Counted from the stretch's first letter, positions 36,776 to 51,319 are shown. The stretch: 64,000 bases of DNA from Streptomyces sp. SID486 (GCF_009865385.1 NZ_WWJT01000204.1:1-64000), one strand, 5' to 3'. A program made the numbers and translations. The notes: generated by a model from the letters alone, not told the origin.

Positions 36776-38902
36776 TTACTCGCCCTTGGCCTTCGCGATG
36801 ATCTCCTCGGCGACGTTCCGCGGAACCTCGGCGTAGGAGTCGAACTGCATCGAGTAGCTTGCGCGACCCGACGTCTTGCTGCGGAGGTCGCCGACGTAGC
36901 CGAACATCTCCGACAGGGGCACGAGGCCCTTCACGACGCGGGCACCAGCCCGCTCCTCCATGGCCTGGATCTGGCCACGGCGGGAGTTGATGTCGCCGAT
37001 GACCTCGCCCATGTAGTCCTCGGGCGTGGTGACCTCGACGGCCATCATCGGCTCGAGGAGCACGGGCGAAGCCTTGCGCGCGGCCTCCTTGAAGGCCTGC
37101 GAGCCGGCGATCTTGAAGGCGAGCTCGGAGGAGTCGACCTCGTGGTAGGCACCGTCGTGGAGGATGACACGGACACCGGTCATCTCGTAGCCGGCGAGGA
37201 TGCCGAACTGCATGGCCTCCTGCGCACCGGCGTCGACCGAAGGGATGTACTCCTTCGGGATGCGACCGCCGGTCACCTTGTTCACGAACTCGTACGAGGT
37301 CTCGCCGGCCTCGATCGGCTCGATGCCGATCTGGACCTTGGCGAACTGACCCGTACCACCGGTCTGCTTCTTGTGCGTGTAGTCCACGCGCTCGACGGCC
37401 TTGCGGATCGTCTCGCGGTAGGCCACCTGCGGCTTGCCGACGTTGGCCTCGACCTTGAACTCACGGCGCATACGGTCGACCAGCACCTCGAGGTGCAGCT
37501 CGCCCATACCACCGATGATGGTCTGGCCGGTCTCCTCGTCCGAGTGGACCTGGAAGGACGGGTCCTCCTCGGCCAGGCGCTGGATCGCGACGCCCAGCTT
37601 CTCCTGGTCACCCTTCGACTTGGGCTCGATGGCGACCTGGATGACCGGCGCCGGGAAGTCCATGGACTCCAGGATGACCGGGTTCTTGTCGTCGGACAGC
37701 GTCTCACCGGTGGTGGTCTGCTTCAGGCCCATGACGGCGACGATGTCACCGGCGCCCACCGACTCGATCTCCTCACGCTTGTTCGCGTGCATGCGGTAGA
37801 TCTTGCCGATGCGCTCCTTCTTGCCCTTGACGGAGTTCAGCACCGAGGTGCCGGACTCCAGGCGGCCCGAGTAGACCCGGACGAAGGTGAGCTTGCCGAG
37901 GTGCGGGTCGCTCATGATCTTGAACGCCAGCGCCGAGAGGGGCTCCTCGTCGGACGGCTTGCGCTTGACGACGACCTCGGGGTCCTTGACATCGTGGCCC
38001 TCGATGGCCTCGATGTCGACCGGGGACGGCAGGTAGCGCACGACCGCGTCGAGCAGGGGCTGGACGCCCTTGTTCTTGAACGCGGTACCGCAGAACACCG
38101 GGGTCACGGTGGTGCCGGTGCCCTTGCCGGACGCGATGGTGATACGACGGATCGCGGCGTACAGCTGCTCCACGGAGGGCTCTTCGCCCTCCAGGTACAG
38201 CTCCATGATCTCTTCGTCGTTCTCGGCCACGGCCTCGAGCAGCTTGCCGCGGTACTCCTCGGCAGCCTCGGTGTGCGTGTCCGGGATGTCGACGGTGTCG
38301 TACATCTCGCCCTTGGTGGCCTCGGCGGACCAGACCAGGGCCTTCATCGTCACGAGGTCGATGACGCCCTTGAAGTCGGCCTCGGCACCGATCGGCAGCT
38401 GCATCACGATCGGCTGAGCGCCGAGGCGGTCAGAGATCATGTCGACGCAGCGGTGGAACTCGGCACCGGTGCGGTCGAGCTTGTTGACGAAGCAGATACG
38501 CGGCACGCCGTAGCGGTCCGCCTGACGCCACACCGTCTCGGACTGGGGCTCGACGCCGGCGACGCCGTCGAACACCGTCACGGCACCGTCGAGCACACGC
38601 AGGGAACGCTCCACCTCGACGGTGAAGTCGACGTGACCCGGGGTGTCGATGATGTTGATGGTGTGGTCGACGTCTTCCAGCGGCCAGTGGCAGGTGGTGG
38701 CAGCAGAGGTGATCGTGATGCCACGCTCCTGCTCCTGCTCCATCCAGTCCATGGTGGCAGCGCCGTCGTGGACCTCACCGATCTTGTACGACACACCGGT
38801 GTAGAACAGGATCCGCTCGGTGGTGGTCGTCTTGCCCGCGTCGATGTGGGCCATGATCCCGATGTTGCGGACCTTGGCCAGGTCAAGTGAAGTGGTAGCC
38901 AT
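36776..38902 (-). CDS. fusA: Elongation factor G
   Basis: A 708-residue EF-G translocase. The G domain begins with [19 protein letters not shown] (18-36), then [20 protein letters not shown] and NKLDRTG; domains II-V follow, with the tip of domain IV around [11 protein letters not shown]. Length and order are standard. It is 39 bases after rpsG. Confidence 0.98.
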   Translation of the reverse strand: MATTSLDLAKVRNIGIMAHIDAGKTTTTERILFYTGVSYKIGEVHDGAATMDWMEQEQERGITITSAATTCHWPLEDVDHTINIIDTPGHVDFTVEVERSLRVLDGAVTVFDGVAGVEPQSETVWRQADRYGVPRICFVNKLDRTGAEFHRCVDMISDRLGAQPIVMQLPIGAEADFKGVIDLVTMKALVWSAEATKGEMYDTVDIPDTHTEAAEEYRGKLLEAVAENDEEIMELYLEGEEPSVEQLYAAIRRITIASGKGTGTTVTPVFCGTAFKNKGVQPLLDAVVRYLPSPVDIEAIEGHDVKDPEVVVKRKPSDEEPLSALAFKIMSDPHLGKLTFVRVYSGRLESGTSVLNSVKGKKERIGKIYRMHANKREEIESVGAGDIVAVMGLKQTTTGETLSDDKNPVILESMDFPAPVIQVAIEPKSKGDQEKLGVAIQRLAEEDPSFQVHSDEETGQTIIGGMGELHLEVLVDRMRREFKVEANVGKPQVAYRETIRKAVERVDYTHKKQTGGTGQFAKVQIGIEPIEAGETSYEFVNKVTGGRIPKEYIPSVDAGAQEAMQFGILAGYEMTGVRVILHDGAYHEVDSSELAFKIAGSQAFKEAARKASPVLLEPMMAVEVTTPEDYMGEVIGDINSRRGQIQAMEERAGARVVKGLVPLSEMFGYVGDLRSKTSGRASYSMQFDSYAEVPRNVAEEIIAKAKGE

Positions 38903-38941
38903 AAGGCTTCAGTCTTCTCTCGGTCTCGATGTGGGTAGCGA

Positions 38942-39412
38942 CTACCAGCGGTAGTGCGCGAAGGCCTTGTTGGACTCGGCCATCTTGTGCGTGTCCTCGC
39001 GCTTCTTCACAGCGGCACCCAGGCCGTTGGAGGCGTCGAGAAGCTCGTTGAGCAGGCGCTCGGTCATGGTCTTCTCGCGACGGGCGCGGGAGTAACCGAC
39101 CAGCCAGCGCAGCGCGAGCGTGTTGGCACGACCGGGCTTGACCTCGATCGGGACCTGGTACGTCGCACCACCGACACGGCGGGACTTGACCTCGAGGGTC
39201 GGCTTGATGTTCTCAAGCGCGCGCTTCAGCGTGATGATCGGGTCGTTGCCCGTCTTCTCACGCAGACCCTCCATGGCGCCGTAGACGATGCGCTCGGCGG
39301 TGGAGCGCTTGCCGTTCAGCAGCACCTTGTTGATCAGGGAGGTCACCAGAGGAGAACCGTAGACCGGGTCGATGATGACCGGGCGCTTCGGGGCGGGGCC
39401 CTTACGAGGCAT
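38942..39412 (-). CDS. rpsG: 30S ribosomal protein uS7
   Basis: A 156-residue uS7, the head-assembly initiator that also contacts E-site tRNA. It begins [20 protein letters not shown] and ends in the [15 protein letters not shown] tail. In E. coli it represses the str operon; not testable here. Two bases after rpsL. Confidence 0.97.
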   Translation of the reverse strand: MPRKGPAPKRPVIIDPVYGSPLVTSLINKVLLNGKRSTAERIVYGAMEGLREKTGNDPIITLKRALENIKPTLEVKSRRVGGATYQVPIEVKPGRANTLALRWLVGYSRARREKTMTERLLNELLDASNGLGAAVKKREDTHKMAESNKAFAHYRW

Positions 39413-39414
39413 TC

Positions 39415-39786
39415 TTACTTCTCCTTCTTGGCGCCGTAGCGGCTGCGGGCCTGCTTGCGGTTCTTGACACCCTGGGTGTCGAGCGAACCACGGATGATCT
39501 TGTAGCGAACACCCGGCAGGTCCTTCACACGGCCGCCGCGCACGAGCACGATGGAGTGCTCCTGCAGGTTGTGTCCCTCACCCGGAATGTAAGCAGTGAC
39601 CTCGATCCCGCTGGTCAGACGCACACGCGCGACCTTACGCAGGGCCGAGTTCGGCTTCTTCGGGGTGGTCGTGAACACACGCGTGCAGACGCCACGACGC
39701 TGAGGGGAACCCTCGAGTGCCGGCGTCTTGTTCTTCTCGACCTTGTCCTGCCGGCCCTTACGGACCAGCTGCTGGATCGTAGGCAC
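39415..39786 (-). CDS. rpsL: 30S ribosomal protein uS12
   Basis: A 123-residue uS12 at the decoding centre. GTG at 39786 gives [15 protein letters not shown]. The two streptomycin/paromomycin-resistance positions Lys43 ([11 protein letters not shown]) and Lys88 ([13 protein letters not shown]) are wild type, so no streptomycin resistance of the common rpsL type is encoded. First gene of the str operon, with a candidate promoter at 39981-40009. Confidence 0.97.
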   Translation of the reverse strand: MPTIQQLVRKGRQDKVEKNKTPALEGSPQRRGVCTRVFTTTPKKPNSALRKVARVRLTSGIEVTAYIPGEGHNLQEHSIVLVRGGRVKDLPGVRYKIIRGSLDTQGVKNRKQARSRYGAKKEK

Positions 39787-39836
39787 TACTTCTCCGGTTT
39801 CTGTGTGCCGATAGGTACAGCTAACCTGGAACATCG

Positions 39837-39861
39837 CCGACCCACGCGGTCGGGTGTGTCG
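39837..39861 (-). promoter_or_regulatory. Conserved leader hairpin, str copy
   Basis: Twenty-four of 25 bases match 29227-29251 of the S10 leader: CCGACC-CACGC-GGTCGG followed by G-Y-GTGTCG on the plus strand. It lies 51-75 bases upstream of the rpsL start and about 115-137 bases into the predicted transcript. Confidence 0.6.
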
Positions 39862-39980
39862 AATCCGCCAGACTCCCGCCGCGAGGCGGGAAGGGCGCAG
39901 ATTGCGGTGGCCGCTCACGGCTCGCCATGCGGTTTGCAGGCACGCACAGGAGCCAGGGCACACCCCAGGCACAAGGTCTG

Positions 39981-40009
39981 AGCGTACCTACCTCATTCGC
40001 TGCGGTCAA
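39981..40009 (-). promoter_or_regulatory. Candidate str operon (rpsL) promoter
   Basis: Minus-strand TTGACC (40009-40004), 17-base spacer, TACGCT (39986-39981). Predicted start about 39974, giving a leader of some 190 bases. Near-consensus vegetative promoter. Confidence 0.65.
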
Positions 40010-40185
40010 AACAAATGAGGCTCGGAGGCTCTCTCCAGCGAAACATGTCAAGTCCCCGTCCGCTAGGTGATCTTCGAATCGCCGATTTCCGGGCGGATCG
40101 ACGCCACCGATTTCCGGGCGGAACGACGGGGCACGCCCCCCGGATCGCGGCCGGATCCACAGCGGCACACCCCCGCCCCGCCGTC

Positions 40186-40326
40186 CCCGCCGCCGAGTAC
40201 CGGCAGGGTATGTCAGCGCCCCCGCCGCCGAGTGCAGGCAAGGGGCTGTCAGCGCCACTGCCGTCGGATGCCGGCAAGAGACGTCAGCGCCAGCGCCGCC
40301 GAGTACCGGCAAGAGACGTCAGCGCC
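40186..40326. repeat. Four tandem ~35-bp intergenic repeats
   Basis: Units 40186-40220, 40221-40256, 40257-40291 and 40292-40326, each ending GTCAGCGCC and containing GCCGAGTACCGGCAAG-like cores. Units three and four are most alike. Noncoding, downstream of rpoC. Confidence 0.75.
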
Positions 40327-40418
40327 ACCGCACGGGCCGGGGACCGGCTGCCTGCCCCCCTGGGCACCGCCCGGGCCCCCGGTGCCCCCAGGGGCGCTTC
40401 AGCGGCCGACAACGCCGG

Positions 40419-40452
40419 AGGGCGGCCACACCCCGTGGGGAGTGGCCGCCCT
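40419..40452 (-). terminator. rpoBC terminator
   Basis: Perfect 11-base arms AGGGCGGCCAC / GTGGCCGCCCT (40419-40429, 40442-40452), 14 bases past the rpoC stop on the minus strand. Confidence 0.75.
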
Positions 40453-40465
40453 TCATGCTGCTCGC

Positions 40466-44365
<3,900 letters not shown>

Positions 44366-44428
44366 TATGCGTCAATCCCTCTCAGGGTCGAAAGTCTTTG
44401 GTCTGATACGGGGGCCTGGGGGTCGGCG

Positions 44429-44454
44429 GGGGCCTCACACGGTGGCGAGGCCCC
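44429..44454 (-). other. Hairpin in the rpoB-rpoC gap
   Basis: GGGGCCTC / GAGGCCCC arms (44429-44436, 44447-44454) in the 102-base spacer. Possibly an mRNA-stability or processing element; no U-tract. Confidence 0.45.
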
Positions 44455-44467
44455 TACCGGACTCCCG

Positions 44468-47400
44468 TCAGACCTCTTCGACGCTGCTCGGCTCGCGCCG
44501 GGACAGGTCGATGCCGAGCTCCTCCGCAGCGCGGAAGACGTCCTCGTCGGTGTCGCGCATCTCGATGGACATACCGTCGCTGGACAGCACCTCCACGTTC
44601 AGGCAGAGCGACTGCATCTCCTTGATGAGCACCTTGAAGGACTCGGGGATGCCGGGCTCGGGGATGTTCTCGCCCTTGACGATGGCCTCGTAGACCTTCA
44701 CGCGGCCGGTGACGTCGTCGGACTTGATGGTCAGCAGCTCCTGGAGGGCGTAGGCGGCGCCGTACGCCTCAAGCGCCCACACCTCCATCTCGCCGAAGCG
44801 CTGGCCACCGAACTGGGCCTTACCACCCAGCGGCTGCTGGGTGATCATGGAGTACGGACCGGTCGAACGGGCGTGCAGCTTGTCGTCGACCAGGTGGTGC
44901 AGCTTCAGGATGTACATGTAGCCGACCGAGATCGGGTCCGGGAACGGCTCACCGGAGCGGCCGTCGAACAGCCGCGCCTTGCCGGACGGGAGCACCATGC
45001 GCTCGCCGTCGCGGTTCGGGATGGTGTGCTGCAGCAGACCCGCCAGCTCGTCCTCGCGGGCACCGTCGAAGACCGGGGTCGCGACGTTGGTGCGCGGGGC
45101 GACCTGGTCGGCGCCGATGGCCTGCAGACGCTGGGCCCACTCGTCCGCGAGGCCGGAGACGTCCCAGCCGCGGCTGGCGAGCCAGCCGAGGTGGATCTCC
45201 AGGACCTGTCCCGGGTTCATTCGGGACGGCACACCCAGCGGGTTGAGGATGATGTCGACCGGGGTGCCGTCCTCCAGGAACGGCATGTCCTCGATCGGCA
45301 GGATCTTGGAGATGACACCCTTGTTGCCGTGGCGGCCGGCGAGCTTGTCACCGTCGGTGATCTTGCGCTTCTGCGCGACGTAGACGCGGACCAGCTGGTT
45401 CACGCCCGGCGGCAGCTCGTCGCCCTCCTCGCGGTCGAAGACGCGTACGCCGATGACCTTGCCGATCTCGCCGTGCGGCACCTTCAGCGAGGTGTCACGG
45501 ACCTCACGGGCCTTCTCGCCGAAGATCGCGCGCAGCAGGCGCTCCTCGGGGGTCAGCTCGGTCTCGCCCTTGGGGGTCACCTTGCCGACGAGGATGTCGC
45601 CGGCGACGACCTCGGCACCGATGCGGATGATGCCGCGCTCGTCGAGGTCGGCGAGGACCTCCTCGGAGACGTTCGGGATGTCCCGGGTGATCTCCTCGGG
45701 GCCGAGCTTGGTGTCACGGGCGTCGACCTCGTGCTCCTCGATGTGGATCGAGGAGAGGACGTCGTCCTGTACGAGGCGCTGCGACAGGATGATCGCGTCC
45801 TCGTAGTTGTGACCCTCCCACGGCATGAACGCCACGAGCAGGTTCTTGCCCAGGGCCATCTCGCCGTTCTCGGTGGCCGGGCCGTCCGCGAGCACCTGGC
45901 CCGTGACGATCCGGTCGCCCTCGTCGACGACGACCTTCTGGTTGACCGAGGTGCCCTGGTTGGACCGGGAGAACTTGTGCAGGCGGTACGTGATGTACGT
46001 GCCGTCGTCGTTGGCGGTGGTGATGTAGTCCGCGGAGACCTCCTGGACCACACCGTCCTTCTCGGCCTTGACCACGTCACCGGCGTCGACGGCGGAGCGG
46101 TACTCCATGCCGGTGCCGACGAGCGGGGCCTCGGACTTAATCAGCGGCACGGCCTGACGCATCATGTTCGCGCCCATGAGGGCACGGTTGGCGTCGTCGT
46201 GCTCGAGGAACGGGATCATGGCGGTCGCGACCGACACCATCTGGCGCGGCGAGACGTCCATGTAGTCCACGTCCTCGGGGCCGACGTAGTCGACCTCGCC
46301 GCCACGACGGCGGACGAGCACGCGGGCCTCGGCGAAGCGCAGGTCGTCGTTGAGCGTGGCGTTGGCCTGCGCGATGACGAAGCGGTCCTCCTCGTCGGCG
46401 GTCAGGTAGTCGACCTCGTCGGTGACCTGGCCGTCGATGACCTTGCGGTACGGGGTCTCGACGAAACCGAACGCGTTGACCCGGCCGTAGGAGGCGAGCG
46501 AGCCGATCAGACCGATGTTCGGGCCTTCCGGCGTCTCGATCGGGCACATACGGCCGTAGTGCGACGGGTGCACGTCACGGACCTCGAAGCCGGCCCGCTC
46601 ACGGGAGAGACCACCCGGGCCGAGCGCCGACAGACGGCGCTTGTGGGTGAGACCCGACAGCGGGTTGTTCTGGTCCATGAACTGCGACAGCTGGCTGGTG
46701 CCGAAGAACTCCTTGATGGAGGCGACGACCGGCCGGATGTTGATCAGGGTCTGCGGCGTGATCGCCTCGACGTCCTGAGTCGTCATGCGCTCGCGGACGA
46801 CACGCTCCATACGGGCCAGACCCGTACGGACCTGGTTCTGGATCAGCTCGCCGACGCTGCGCAGGCGACGGTTGCCGAAGTGGTCGATGTCGTCGGTCTC
46901 GACGACGATCGAGTCACCGTTGTCGCCGGTGGTCTCGGTCTCGCCGGCGTGCAGCTGCACCAGGTACTTGATCGTCGAGATGATGTCCTCGACGGTCAGG
47001 ATGCCCGCGTCCAGCGGAGCGTCCGCACCCAGCTTCTTGTTGACCTTGTAGCGGCCGACCTTGGCGAGGTCGTAGCGCTTGGGGTTGAAGTAGAGGTTCT
47101 CGAGCAGCGTCTGCGCGGCCTCACGCGTGGGGGGCTCGCCCGGACGCAGCTTGCGGTAGATGTCGAGGAGCGCGTCGTCCTGGCCCTGGGTGTGGTCCTT
47201 CTCCAGGGTGGCGCGCATCGACTCGTAGTCGCCGAACTCCTCGAGGATCTGCTCGGTCGTCCAGCCGAGCGCCTTGAGCAGAACGGTGACCGACTGCTTG
47301 CGCTTGCGGTCGATGCGGACACCGACCATGTCACGCTTGTCGATCTCCATCTCCAGCCAGGCACCCCGGGACGGGATGATCTTGGCGGAGAAGATGTCCT

Positions 47401-47953
47401 TGTCGGACGTCTTGTCGATGGAGGAGTCGAAGTAGACACCGGGGGAACGGACCAGCTGAGACACAACGACACGCTCGGTGCCGTTGATGACGAAAGTGCC
47501 CTTGTTCGTCATGAGCGGGAAGTCGCCCATGAAGACCGTCTGGGACTTGATCTCACCGGTCTCGTTGTTGGTGAACTCGGCGGTGACGAAGAGCGGGGCG
47601 GCGTACGTGAAGTCGCGCTCCTTGCACTCGTCGATGGAGTTCTTCGGCGGCTCGAAGCGGTGGTCCCGGAACGTCAGGGACATCGACCCGGAGAAGTCCT
47701 CGATCGGGGAGATCTCCTCGAAGATCTCCTCCAGACCGGACTTGGTGGGGACGTCCTGACCGTTCTCCAGAGCCTCCTCGACCCGAGTCTGCCAGGCGGT
47801 GTTGCCGAGCAGCCAGTCAAAGCTCTCGGTCTGCAGCGCGAGCAGGTTCGGAACCTCGAGGGGCTCCTTGATCTTTGCAAAGGAGATGCGCAGCGGGGCG
47901 GTGCTTGCGCCGTTGTTCGTATTCGCGGTCGAGGCAGTGCGCGAGGCGGCCAA
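44468..47953 (-). CDS. rpoB: RNA polymerase beta subunit
   Basis: A 1161-residue beta subunit. TTG at 47953 is chosen: it is preceded by GGAAGGA, yields [16 protein letters not shown] and the length known for S. coelicolor. A longer open frame upstream has no family support. The rifampicin region ([19 protein letters not shown], then [10 protein letters not shown]) is wild type; Asp427 in FMDQNN numbers as in S. coelicolor. The C-terminus includes the usual [20 protein letters not shown]. Confidence 0.98.
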   Translation of the reverse strand: MAASRTASTANTNNGASTAPLRISFAKIKEPLEVPNLLALQTESFDWLLGNTAWQTRVEEALENGQDVPTKSGLEEIFEEISPIEDFSGSMSLTFRDHRFEPPKNSIDECKERDFTYAAPLFVTAEFTNNETGEIKSQTVFMGDFPLMTNKGTFVINGTERVVVSQLVRSPGVYFDSSIDKTSDKDIFSAKIIPSRGAWLEMEIDKRDMVGVRIDRKRKQSVTVLLKALGWTTEQILEEFGDYESMRATLEKDHTQGQDDALLDIYRKLRPGEPPTREAAQTLLENLYFNPKRYDLAKVGRYKVNKKLGADAPLDAGILTVEDIISTIKYLVQLHAGETETTGDNGDSIVVETDDIDHFGNRRLRSVGELIQNQVRTGLARMERVVRERMTTQDVEAITPQTLINIRPVVASIKEFFGTSQLSQFMDQNNPLSGLTHKRRLSALGPGGLSRERAGFEVRDVHPSHYGRMCPIETPEGPNIGLIGSLASYGRVNAFGFVETPYRKVIDGQVTDEVDYLTADEEDRFVIAQANATLNDDLRFAEARVLVRRRGGEVDYVGPEDVDYMDVSPRQMVSVATAMIPFLEHDDANRALMGANMMRQAVPLIKSEAPLVGTGMEYRSAVDAGDVVKAEKDGVVQEVSADYITTANDDGTYITYRLHKFSRSNQGTSVNQKVVVDEGDRIVTGQVLADGPATENGEMALGKNLLVAFMPWEGHNYEDAIILSQRLVQDDVLSSIHIEEHEVDARDTKLGPEEITRDIPNVSEEVLADLDERGIIRIGAEVVAGDILVGKVTPKGETELTPEERLLRAIFGEKAREVRDTSLKVPHGEIGKVIGVRVFDREEGDELPPGVNQLVRVYVAQKRKITDGDKLAGRHGNKGVISKILPIEDMPFLEDGTPVDIILNPLGVPSRMNPGQVLEIHLGWLASRGWDVSGLADEWAQRLQAIGADQVAPRTNVATPVFDGAREDELAGLLQHTIPNRDGERMVLPSGKARLFDGRSGEPFPDPISVGYMYILKLHHLVDDKLHARSTGPYSMITQQPLGGKAQFGGQRFGEMEVWALEAYGAAYALQELLTIKSDDVTGRVKVYEAIVKGENIPEPGIPESFKVLIKEMQSLCLNVEVLSSDGMSIEMRDTDEDVFRAAEELGIDLSRREPSSVEEV

Positions 47954-48117
47954 GAGGGGGTCCTTCCGAGGGCTCGGACTCACTACGCGCGTACCGGTCC
48001 CTCTCCGGCACACAGGGACAGAAACCCCAGGTCAGGGGGGCTTCGGTCGACTGTGCTCAAGTGAGGGCAGACCCCTGGTGACGGGCAGGGGACAGCTAAC
48101 AGGCAGCGCAAAGGGTC

Positions 48118-48146
48118 AGTGTAGCCACTTGGCACACTGATGTCCA
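48118..48146 (-). promoter_or_regulatory. Candidate rpoBC promoter
   Basis: Minus-strand TGGACA (48146-48141), 17-base spacer, TACACT (48123-48118). Places rpoBC initiation after the rplJL terminator, with a leader of about 160 bases. Confidence 0.55.
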
Positions 48147-48427
48147 GTGCGGGTTTTCGAAGACCCTCGTTGTGCTCAACGCCCTAGTCAACGCCCTTGT
48201 TCAACGCCCTCGGCCTGCTGCCCTCAACGCACGGTGATACTGCCCTCTTCGTCGTCGATCCATGCCTCGGATTCGGATCCTTGTGACGACGCGTCCTGAG
48301 AATTGCGCGCTGCGTGCGGTTCGTCAAGGCCCCCCTGCCGGAAGCAGGCCGTCCGGTGACACAACGAAGATCACCATACCCCTCGCCGCAGCGAGTGCAA
48401 GGCAACCGCGGTCGGTCCCCGGATACG

Positions 48428-48465
48428 CCGAAGAGCGACCACCCGGATGGATGATCGCTCTTCGG
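48428..48465 (-). terminator. rplJ-rplL terminator
   Basis: Perfect 11-base arms CCGAAGAGCGA / TCGCTCTTCGG (48428-48438, 48455-48465), about 90 bases beyond the rplL stop. Confidence 0.65.
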
Positions 48466-48556
48466 TGCGTTCGCGTTACAGCCCGGGGGCGCCGGTTTCG
48501 GCGCCCCGCGCGGCCGCGTTCAGCGCGCGCTCGAGCCCTGGCGGACCCGTGAGGTC

Positions 48557-48946
48557 TTACTTGACCTCGACGGAGGCGCCGGCGGCCTTGAGGGACTCGG
48601 CAGCCTTCTCGGCGGCCTCCTTGTTGACCTTCTCGAGGACCGGCTTCGGGGTGCCGTCGACGAGGTCCTTGGCCTCCTTCAGACCCAGGGAGGTCAGCTC
48701 ACGCACGACCTTGATGACCTGGATCTTCTTGTCGCCGGCGCCGGTGAGGATGACGTCGAACTCGTCCTTCTCCTCCTCGGCCTCGGCGCCCGCACCGGCA
48801 CCAGCGGCGCCGGCGACGACGACCGGGGCGGCAGCGGCGGCGGTGACGTCGAACTTGTCCTCGAAGGCCTTCACGAACTCGGAGAGCTCGATGAGGGTCA
48901 TCTCCTCGAACTGGGCAAGCAGCTCGTCCTGGGTGAGCTTCGCCAT
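48557..48946 (-). CDS. rplL: 50S ribosomal protein bL12 (L7/L12)
   Basis: A 129-residue bL12 of the stalk, which recruits translation GTPases. N-terminal dimerisation domain ([20 protein letters not shown]), an Ala/Val/Gly-rich hinge at about 35-55 and the C-terminal domain ([14 protein letters not shown]). It follows rplJ by 110 bases. Confidence 0.97.
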   Translation of the reverse strand: MAKLTQDELLAQFEEMTLIELSEFVKAFEDKFDVTAAAAAPVVVAGAAGAGAGAEAEEEKDEFDVILTGAGDKKIQVIKVVRELTSLGLKEAKDLVDGTPKPVLEKVNKEAAEKAAESLKAAGASVEVK

Positions 48947-49056
48947 GATGGCGTCCTTCCACTCATATCGGCAGGTGCCGGATGTACTGGGTAAGGCGGG
49001 CGTACGTCGGCCCGCTGCGACCCGAACCGGTGGTACGGGTCAGAAAGCGAGCCGAA

Positions 49057-49587
49057 TTACTCGGCACCGCCCTGCTCGGCCTGCTTGGCGCGCAGCGCGT
49101 CCACGGTGCGGACGAGCTTCGACGGCAGCGCCTGGAAGACGGAGGCAGCCTGGGACTGCTTCGCCTTGAAGGCACCGGCCAGCTTGCTGAGCAGAACCTC
49201 GCGGGACTCGAGGTCCGCAAGCTTCTTGATCTCGTCGGCGCTGAGCGCCTTGCCGTCAAGGACACCGCCCTTGATGACGAGATTCGGGTTGTCCTTGGCG
49301 AAGTCACGGAGACCCTTCGCCGACTCCACCGGGTCACCGGTGACGAAGGCGACGGCCGTCGGACCAGCGAAGAGCTGGTCGTCCAGCGTGATCCCGGCCT
49401 CGTTGGCCGCAATCTTGGTCAGCGTGTTCTTCACCACGGCGTACTGGGCGTTCTCACCGAGCGACCGGCGCAGCGTCTTGAGCTGCGCCACGGTGAGACC
49501 GCGGTACTCGGTCAGCACGGCGGCGTTGGAGCTGCGGAACTTGTCCGTCAGCTCCGCAACCGCGGCAGCCTTGTCGGGCCTCGCCAT
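49057..49587 (-). CDS. rplJ: 50S ribosomal protein uL10
   Basis: A 176-residue uL10 that anchors bL12 dimers to the stalk base and, in E. coli, represses its own operon through the mRNA leader. It begins [20 protein letters not shown] and has the [12 protein letters not shown] and LTEYRGLTV motifs; the C-terminal helix that binds bL12 is present. ATG at 49587 follows GGAAGGAGG. The 240-base leader has a GC hairpin at 49654-49678. Confidence 0.97.
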   Translation of the reverse strand: MARPDKAAAVAELTDKFRSSNAAVLTEYRGLTVAQLKTLRRSLGENAQYAVVKNTLTKIAANEAGITLDDQLFAGPTAVAFVTGDPVESAKGLRDFAKDNPNLVIKGGVLDGKALSADEIKKLADLESREVLLSKLAGAFKAKQSQAASVFQALPSKLVRTVDALRAKQAEQGGAE

Positions 49588-49653
49588 AGAGCCTCGGCCT
49601 CCTTCCGGGTGATTCGGACCGCGCGGACCCGAAGGAGGACTGGGGAAACGAAA

Positions 49654-49678
49654 CGCCCCGGCGCAGGCGCTCGGGGCG
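49654..49678 (-). promoter_or_regulatory. Attenuator-like hairpin in rplJ leader
   Basis: CGCCCCG / CGGGGCG arms (49654-49660, 49672-49678) followed on the minus strand by TTTCGTTT, 67 bases upstream of the rplJ start. Could be an attenuator or part of an L10-binding leader. Confidence 0.5.
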
Positions 49679-49830
49679 GACTCGACCGGCCGCACACGCG
49701 CTCGGCGCGCGCACTCCGGGAGTACTTCCACAATCACCTGCGCGGGTCGCCCACTTTTCAGCGGATCCTTCGGCCACCGCACCCTCGTACAAGCGTGCGG
49801 CAACGACCAGCGGTCTTTGGCTTCTGCAAG

Positions 49831-49860
49831 AGAGTACGGGACCGGGGCGTCACCGAGCAA
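49831..49860 (-). promoter_or_regulatory. Candidate rplJ-rplL promoter
   Basis: Minus-strand TTGCTC (49860-49855), 18-base spacer, TACTCT (49836-49831). Leader of about 235 bases to rplJ. Confidence 0.5.
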
Positions 49861-49924
49861 ATCGGGCCGCCCGCGGCCGGCGGGACGAGACCGCCGACGG
49901 TCACTCGACGGCGCGCGGGGCGGT

Positions 49925-50165
49925 CACGCGGGGGCTGTACGGCTGCGGAGTCGCGAGGCCGTGGGGCGGTGGGGCCGCGGAGCTGCGGTGGTGGAGAGCC
50001 GGGAGGCTGAGGCCGCAGAGTCGAGAGGCTGTGGGAGCGGGAGGCTGTGAAGCCGAGCCGCTGTGAAGCCAGGAGGCTGCTGGGAGCCGGGCCGGGAGGC
50101 TGTGGGGCCGTGGGGCTGTGGAAGCCGAGCCGGGAGGCTGTGGGGCCGCGAGGCCGTGGAGGTGC
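49925..50165. repeat. Degenerate G-rich repeat tract
   Basis: Irregular copies of GGGAGGCTGTGGGGCCG-like units (period roughly 12-40 bases) over 240 bases. Noncoding, between the lipoprotein gene and the rplJ promoter. One strand is strongly G-rich. Confidence 0.55.
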
Positions 50166-50245
50166 CCCGAGGGACGGCCGGCCGGCTCCTGGTGGCGGGC
50201 CACCGGCGCCGTGCGTCCCTCAGGGTCTCCGGGACGGCGCCGGGG

Positions 50246-51154
50246 TCAGGAGGCGGTGCCGGTGCTGGTGCCGCTCGCCGGGGAGCCACCGGCCTTCATC
50301 AGGTCACCGAAGTCCCTGGTGTCGGCGGCCGGCGGAGCCTCTGCCGAGACCTTCACGCCGTAGTCGGTGTAGACGGTGGTGTTGGTCATGGCGCCGTTGG
50401 CCGTGTCGGCCTTCTCGGTCTTCTTGACCAGCAGGTTCTGGTCGTTGATCCAGAGATCGACGGTGTCCGTGGTGACACCGGCCTGGCTGAGCTGCTTTTT
50501 CAGGGCGGACAGCTGGTCCGCGCTGAGGTTGCTGGTCTTGCTCGCGAGGTCGGCGACGTTCACCGTGCCCGAGTAGTGGGTGGTGTCGACGCCGGAGATC
50601 TTCTCCTCGCCGACCTTCTTGACGTCGCCCGAGGCCAGCAGCATCTTCACGGACTGGTTCGGCGTGGCGTTCTGGATCTGGTCCTTCATGTACGAGCCGG
50701 AGGCGCCGCCGAGCTTGGCGAGGTCGTCGTACGAGTACTTGAGCCAGTGCTTGCCGCCGGCCTGCTGCGCGAAGGTGTCCCCCATGTGCGCGTAGTAGGC
50801 GTCCGGCAGGTACCGGGCCTCCATCGACTGGGTGCCAGCCTTCTTCATCGCCTCGGCCATCTTGCCACCGGTGTACGTGATGGTGAGGTTGCCCTTGAGG
50901 CCGTTCTCCCAGGTGAGGGCGCCGTTCGCGGTCATCGCCATGAGGTCGCCGACGGACGTGGTGGAGCGCACCTTGGCCGACTCCGCGCTGTCGGTGGACT
51001 TCTCGGCGGAGCGCAGGGCGGCGATGGGGCTGACGTGTATCGCGGTCTTGCCGGCCGCCTTGTCGGCGTCGGTGGTGCCGCAGGCCGCCACTCCGGTCAG
51101 CGCGGCCACCACGGCGATCGAAAGGGTCGCGCGGCGCACGGTCGTGCTCTTCAT
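50246..51154 (-). CDS. LppX/LprAFG-like lipoprotein
   Basis: A 302-residue predicted lipoprotein. A positively charged start is followed by a hydrophobic core and lipobox VAAC with the lipidated cysteine at residue 25. The rest resembles the LppX/LprG-type U-shaped beta-sheet fold with a long hydrophobic cavity (segments LTWENGLKGNLTITYTG and LWINDQNLLVKK); family members bind or transfer lipids in mycobacteria. The sequence also fits general Streptomyces lipoproteins of unknown ligand. It interrupts the rplA-rplJ spacing and has terminators on the upstream side (51237-51276), so it is probably transcribed on its own. Confidence 0.78.
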   Translation of the reverse strand: MKSTTVRRATLSIAVVAALTGVAACGTTDADKAAGKTAIHVSPIAALRSAEKSTDSAESAKVRSTTSVGDLMAMTANGALTWENGLKGNLTITYTGGKMAEAMKKAGTQSMEARYLPDAYYAHMGDTFAQQAGGKHWLKYSYDDLAKLGGASGSYMKDQIQNATPNQSVKMLLASGDVKKVGEEKISGVDTTHYSGTVNVADLASKTSNLSADQLSALKKQLSQAGVTTDTVDLWINDQNLLVKKTEKADTANGAMTNTTVYTDYGVKVSAEAPPAADTRDFGDLMKAGGSPASGTSTGTAS

Positions 51155-51236
51155 GTAGTCCCACCCCTATTGCGTGTCCTGTGCCTGCACCGTAGTCCAG
51201 GCCACTGACAGTCGTGCCAAAGGCCGTACAAAGAAA

Positions 51237-51276
51237 GGACGGGCCCGGAACCTCAGGGGTTCCAGGGCCCGCCCTC
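51237..51276 (-). terminator. rplK-rplA terminator
   Basis: Hairpin built from GGGCCC-GGAACC against GGTTCC-A-GGGCCC (one bulge), followed on the minus strand by TTTCTTT. It lies 44 bases past the rplA stop. Confidence 0.75.
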
Positions 51277-51319
51277 TTCTTTACGCGTACCTGACGCGGC
51301 TACCGGGCTGAGCGAAGGC

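Larger units (their letters stand above)
39787..40465. other. Gap between rpsL and rpoC
   Basis: About 680 bases with no convincing gene. From left to right it holds the rpsL leader (with the conserved hairpin at 39837-39861), the str promoter, a doubled 23-base segment near 40080-40127 (CCGATTTCCGGGCGGA twice), four 35-bp repeats (40186-40326) and the rpoC terminator. S. coelicolor, as I recall, has small genes here; none is apparent in this genome. Confidence 0.6.
47954..48556. other. Gap between rplL and rpoB
   Basis: About 600 bases with no gene. It contains the rplL terminator (48428-48465), a short run of three TCAACGCCCT copies at 48176-48210, a candidate rpoB promoter (48118-48146) and the rpoB leader of some 160 bases. 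Confidence 0.6.
49588..50245. other. Gap between lipoprotein gene and rplJ
   Basis: About 660 bases without a gene. The left 250 bases are the rplJ leader and candidate promoter (49831-49860). From about 49925 to 50165 the DNA is a low-complexity run of GAGGCTGTGG-like repeats that shows no coding signal in any frame. Confidence 0.6.

Noticed and set aside
40186-40326. CRISPR-like array.
   Set aside because: The ~35-bp units are contiguous with no unique spacers and no cas genes nearby; they are plain tandem repeats. No CRISPR was seen in the window.
47954-48013. Longer rpoB starting about 20 codons upstream.
   Set aside because: The extra residues (CRRGTGTRV) have no family support, whereas TTG at 47953 has a ribosome binding site and gives the S. 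coelicolor length.
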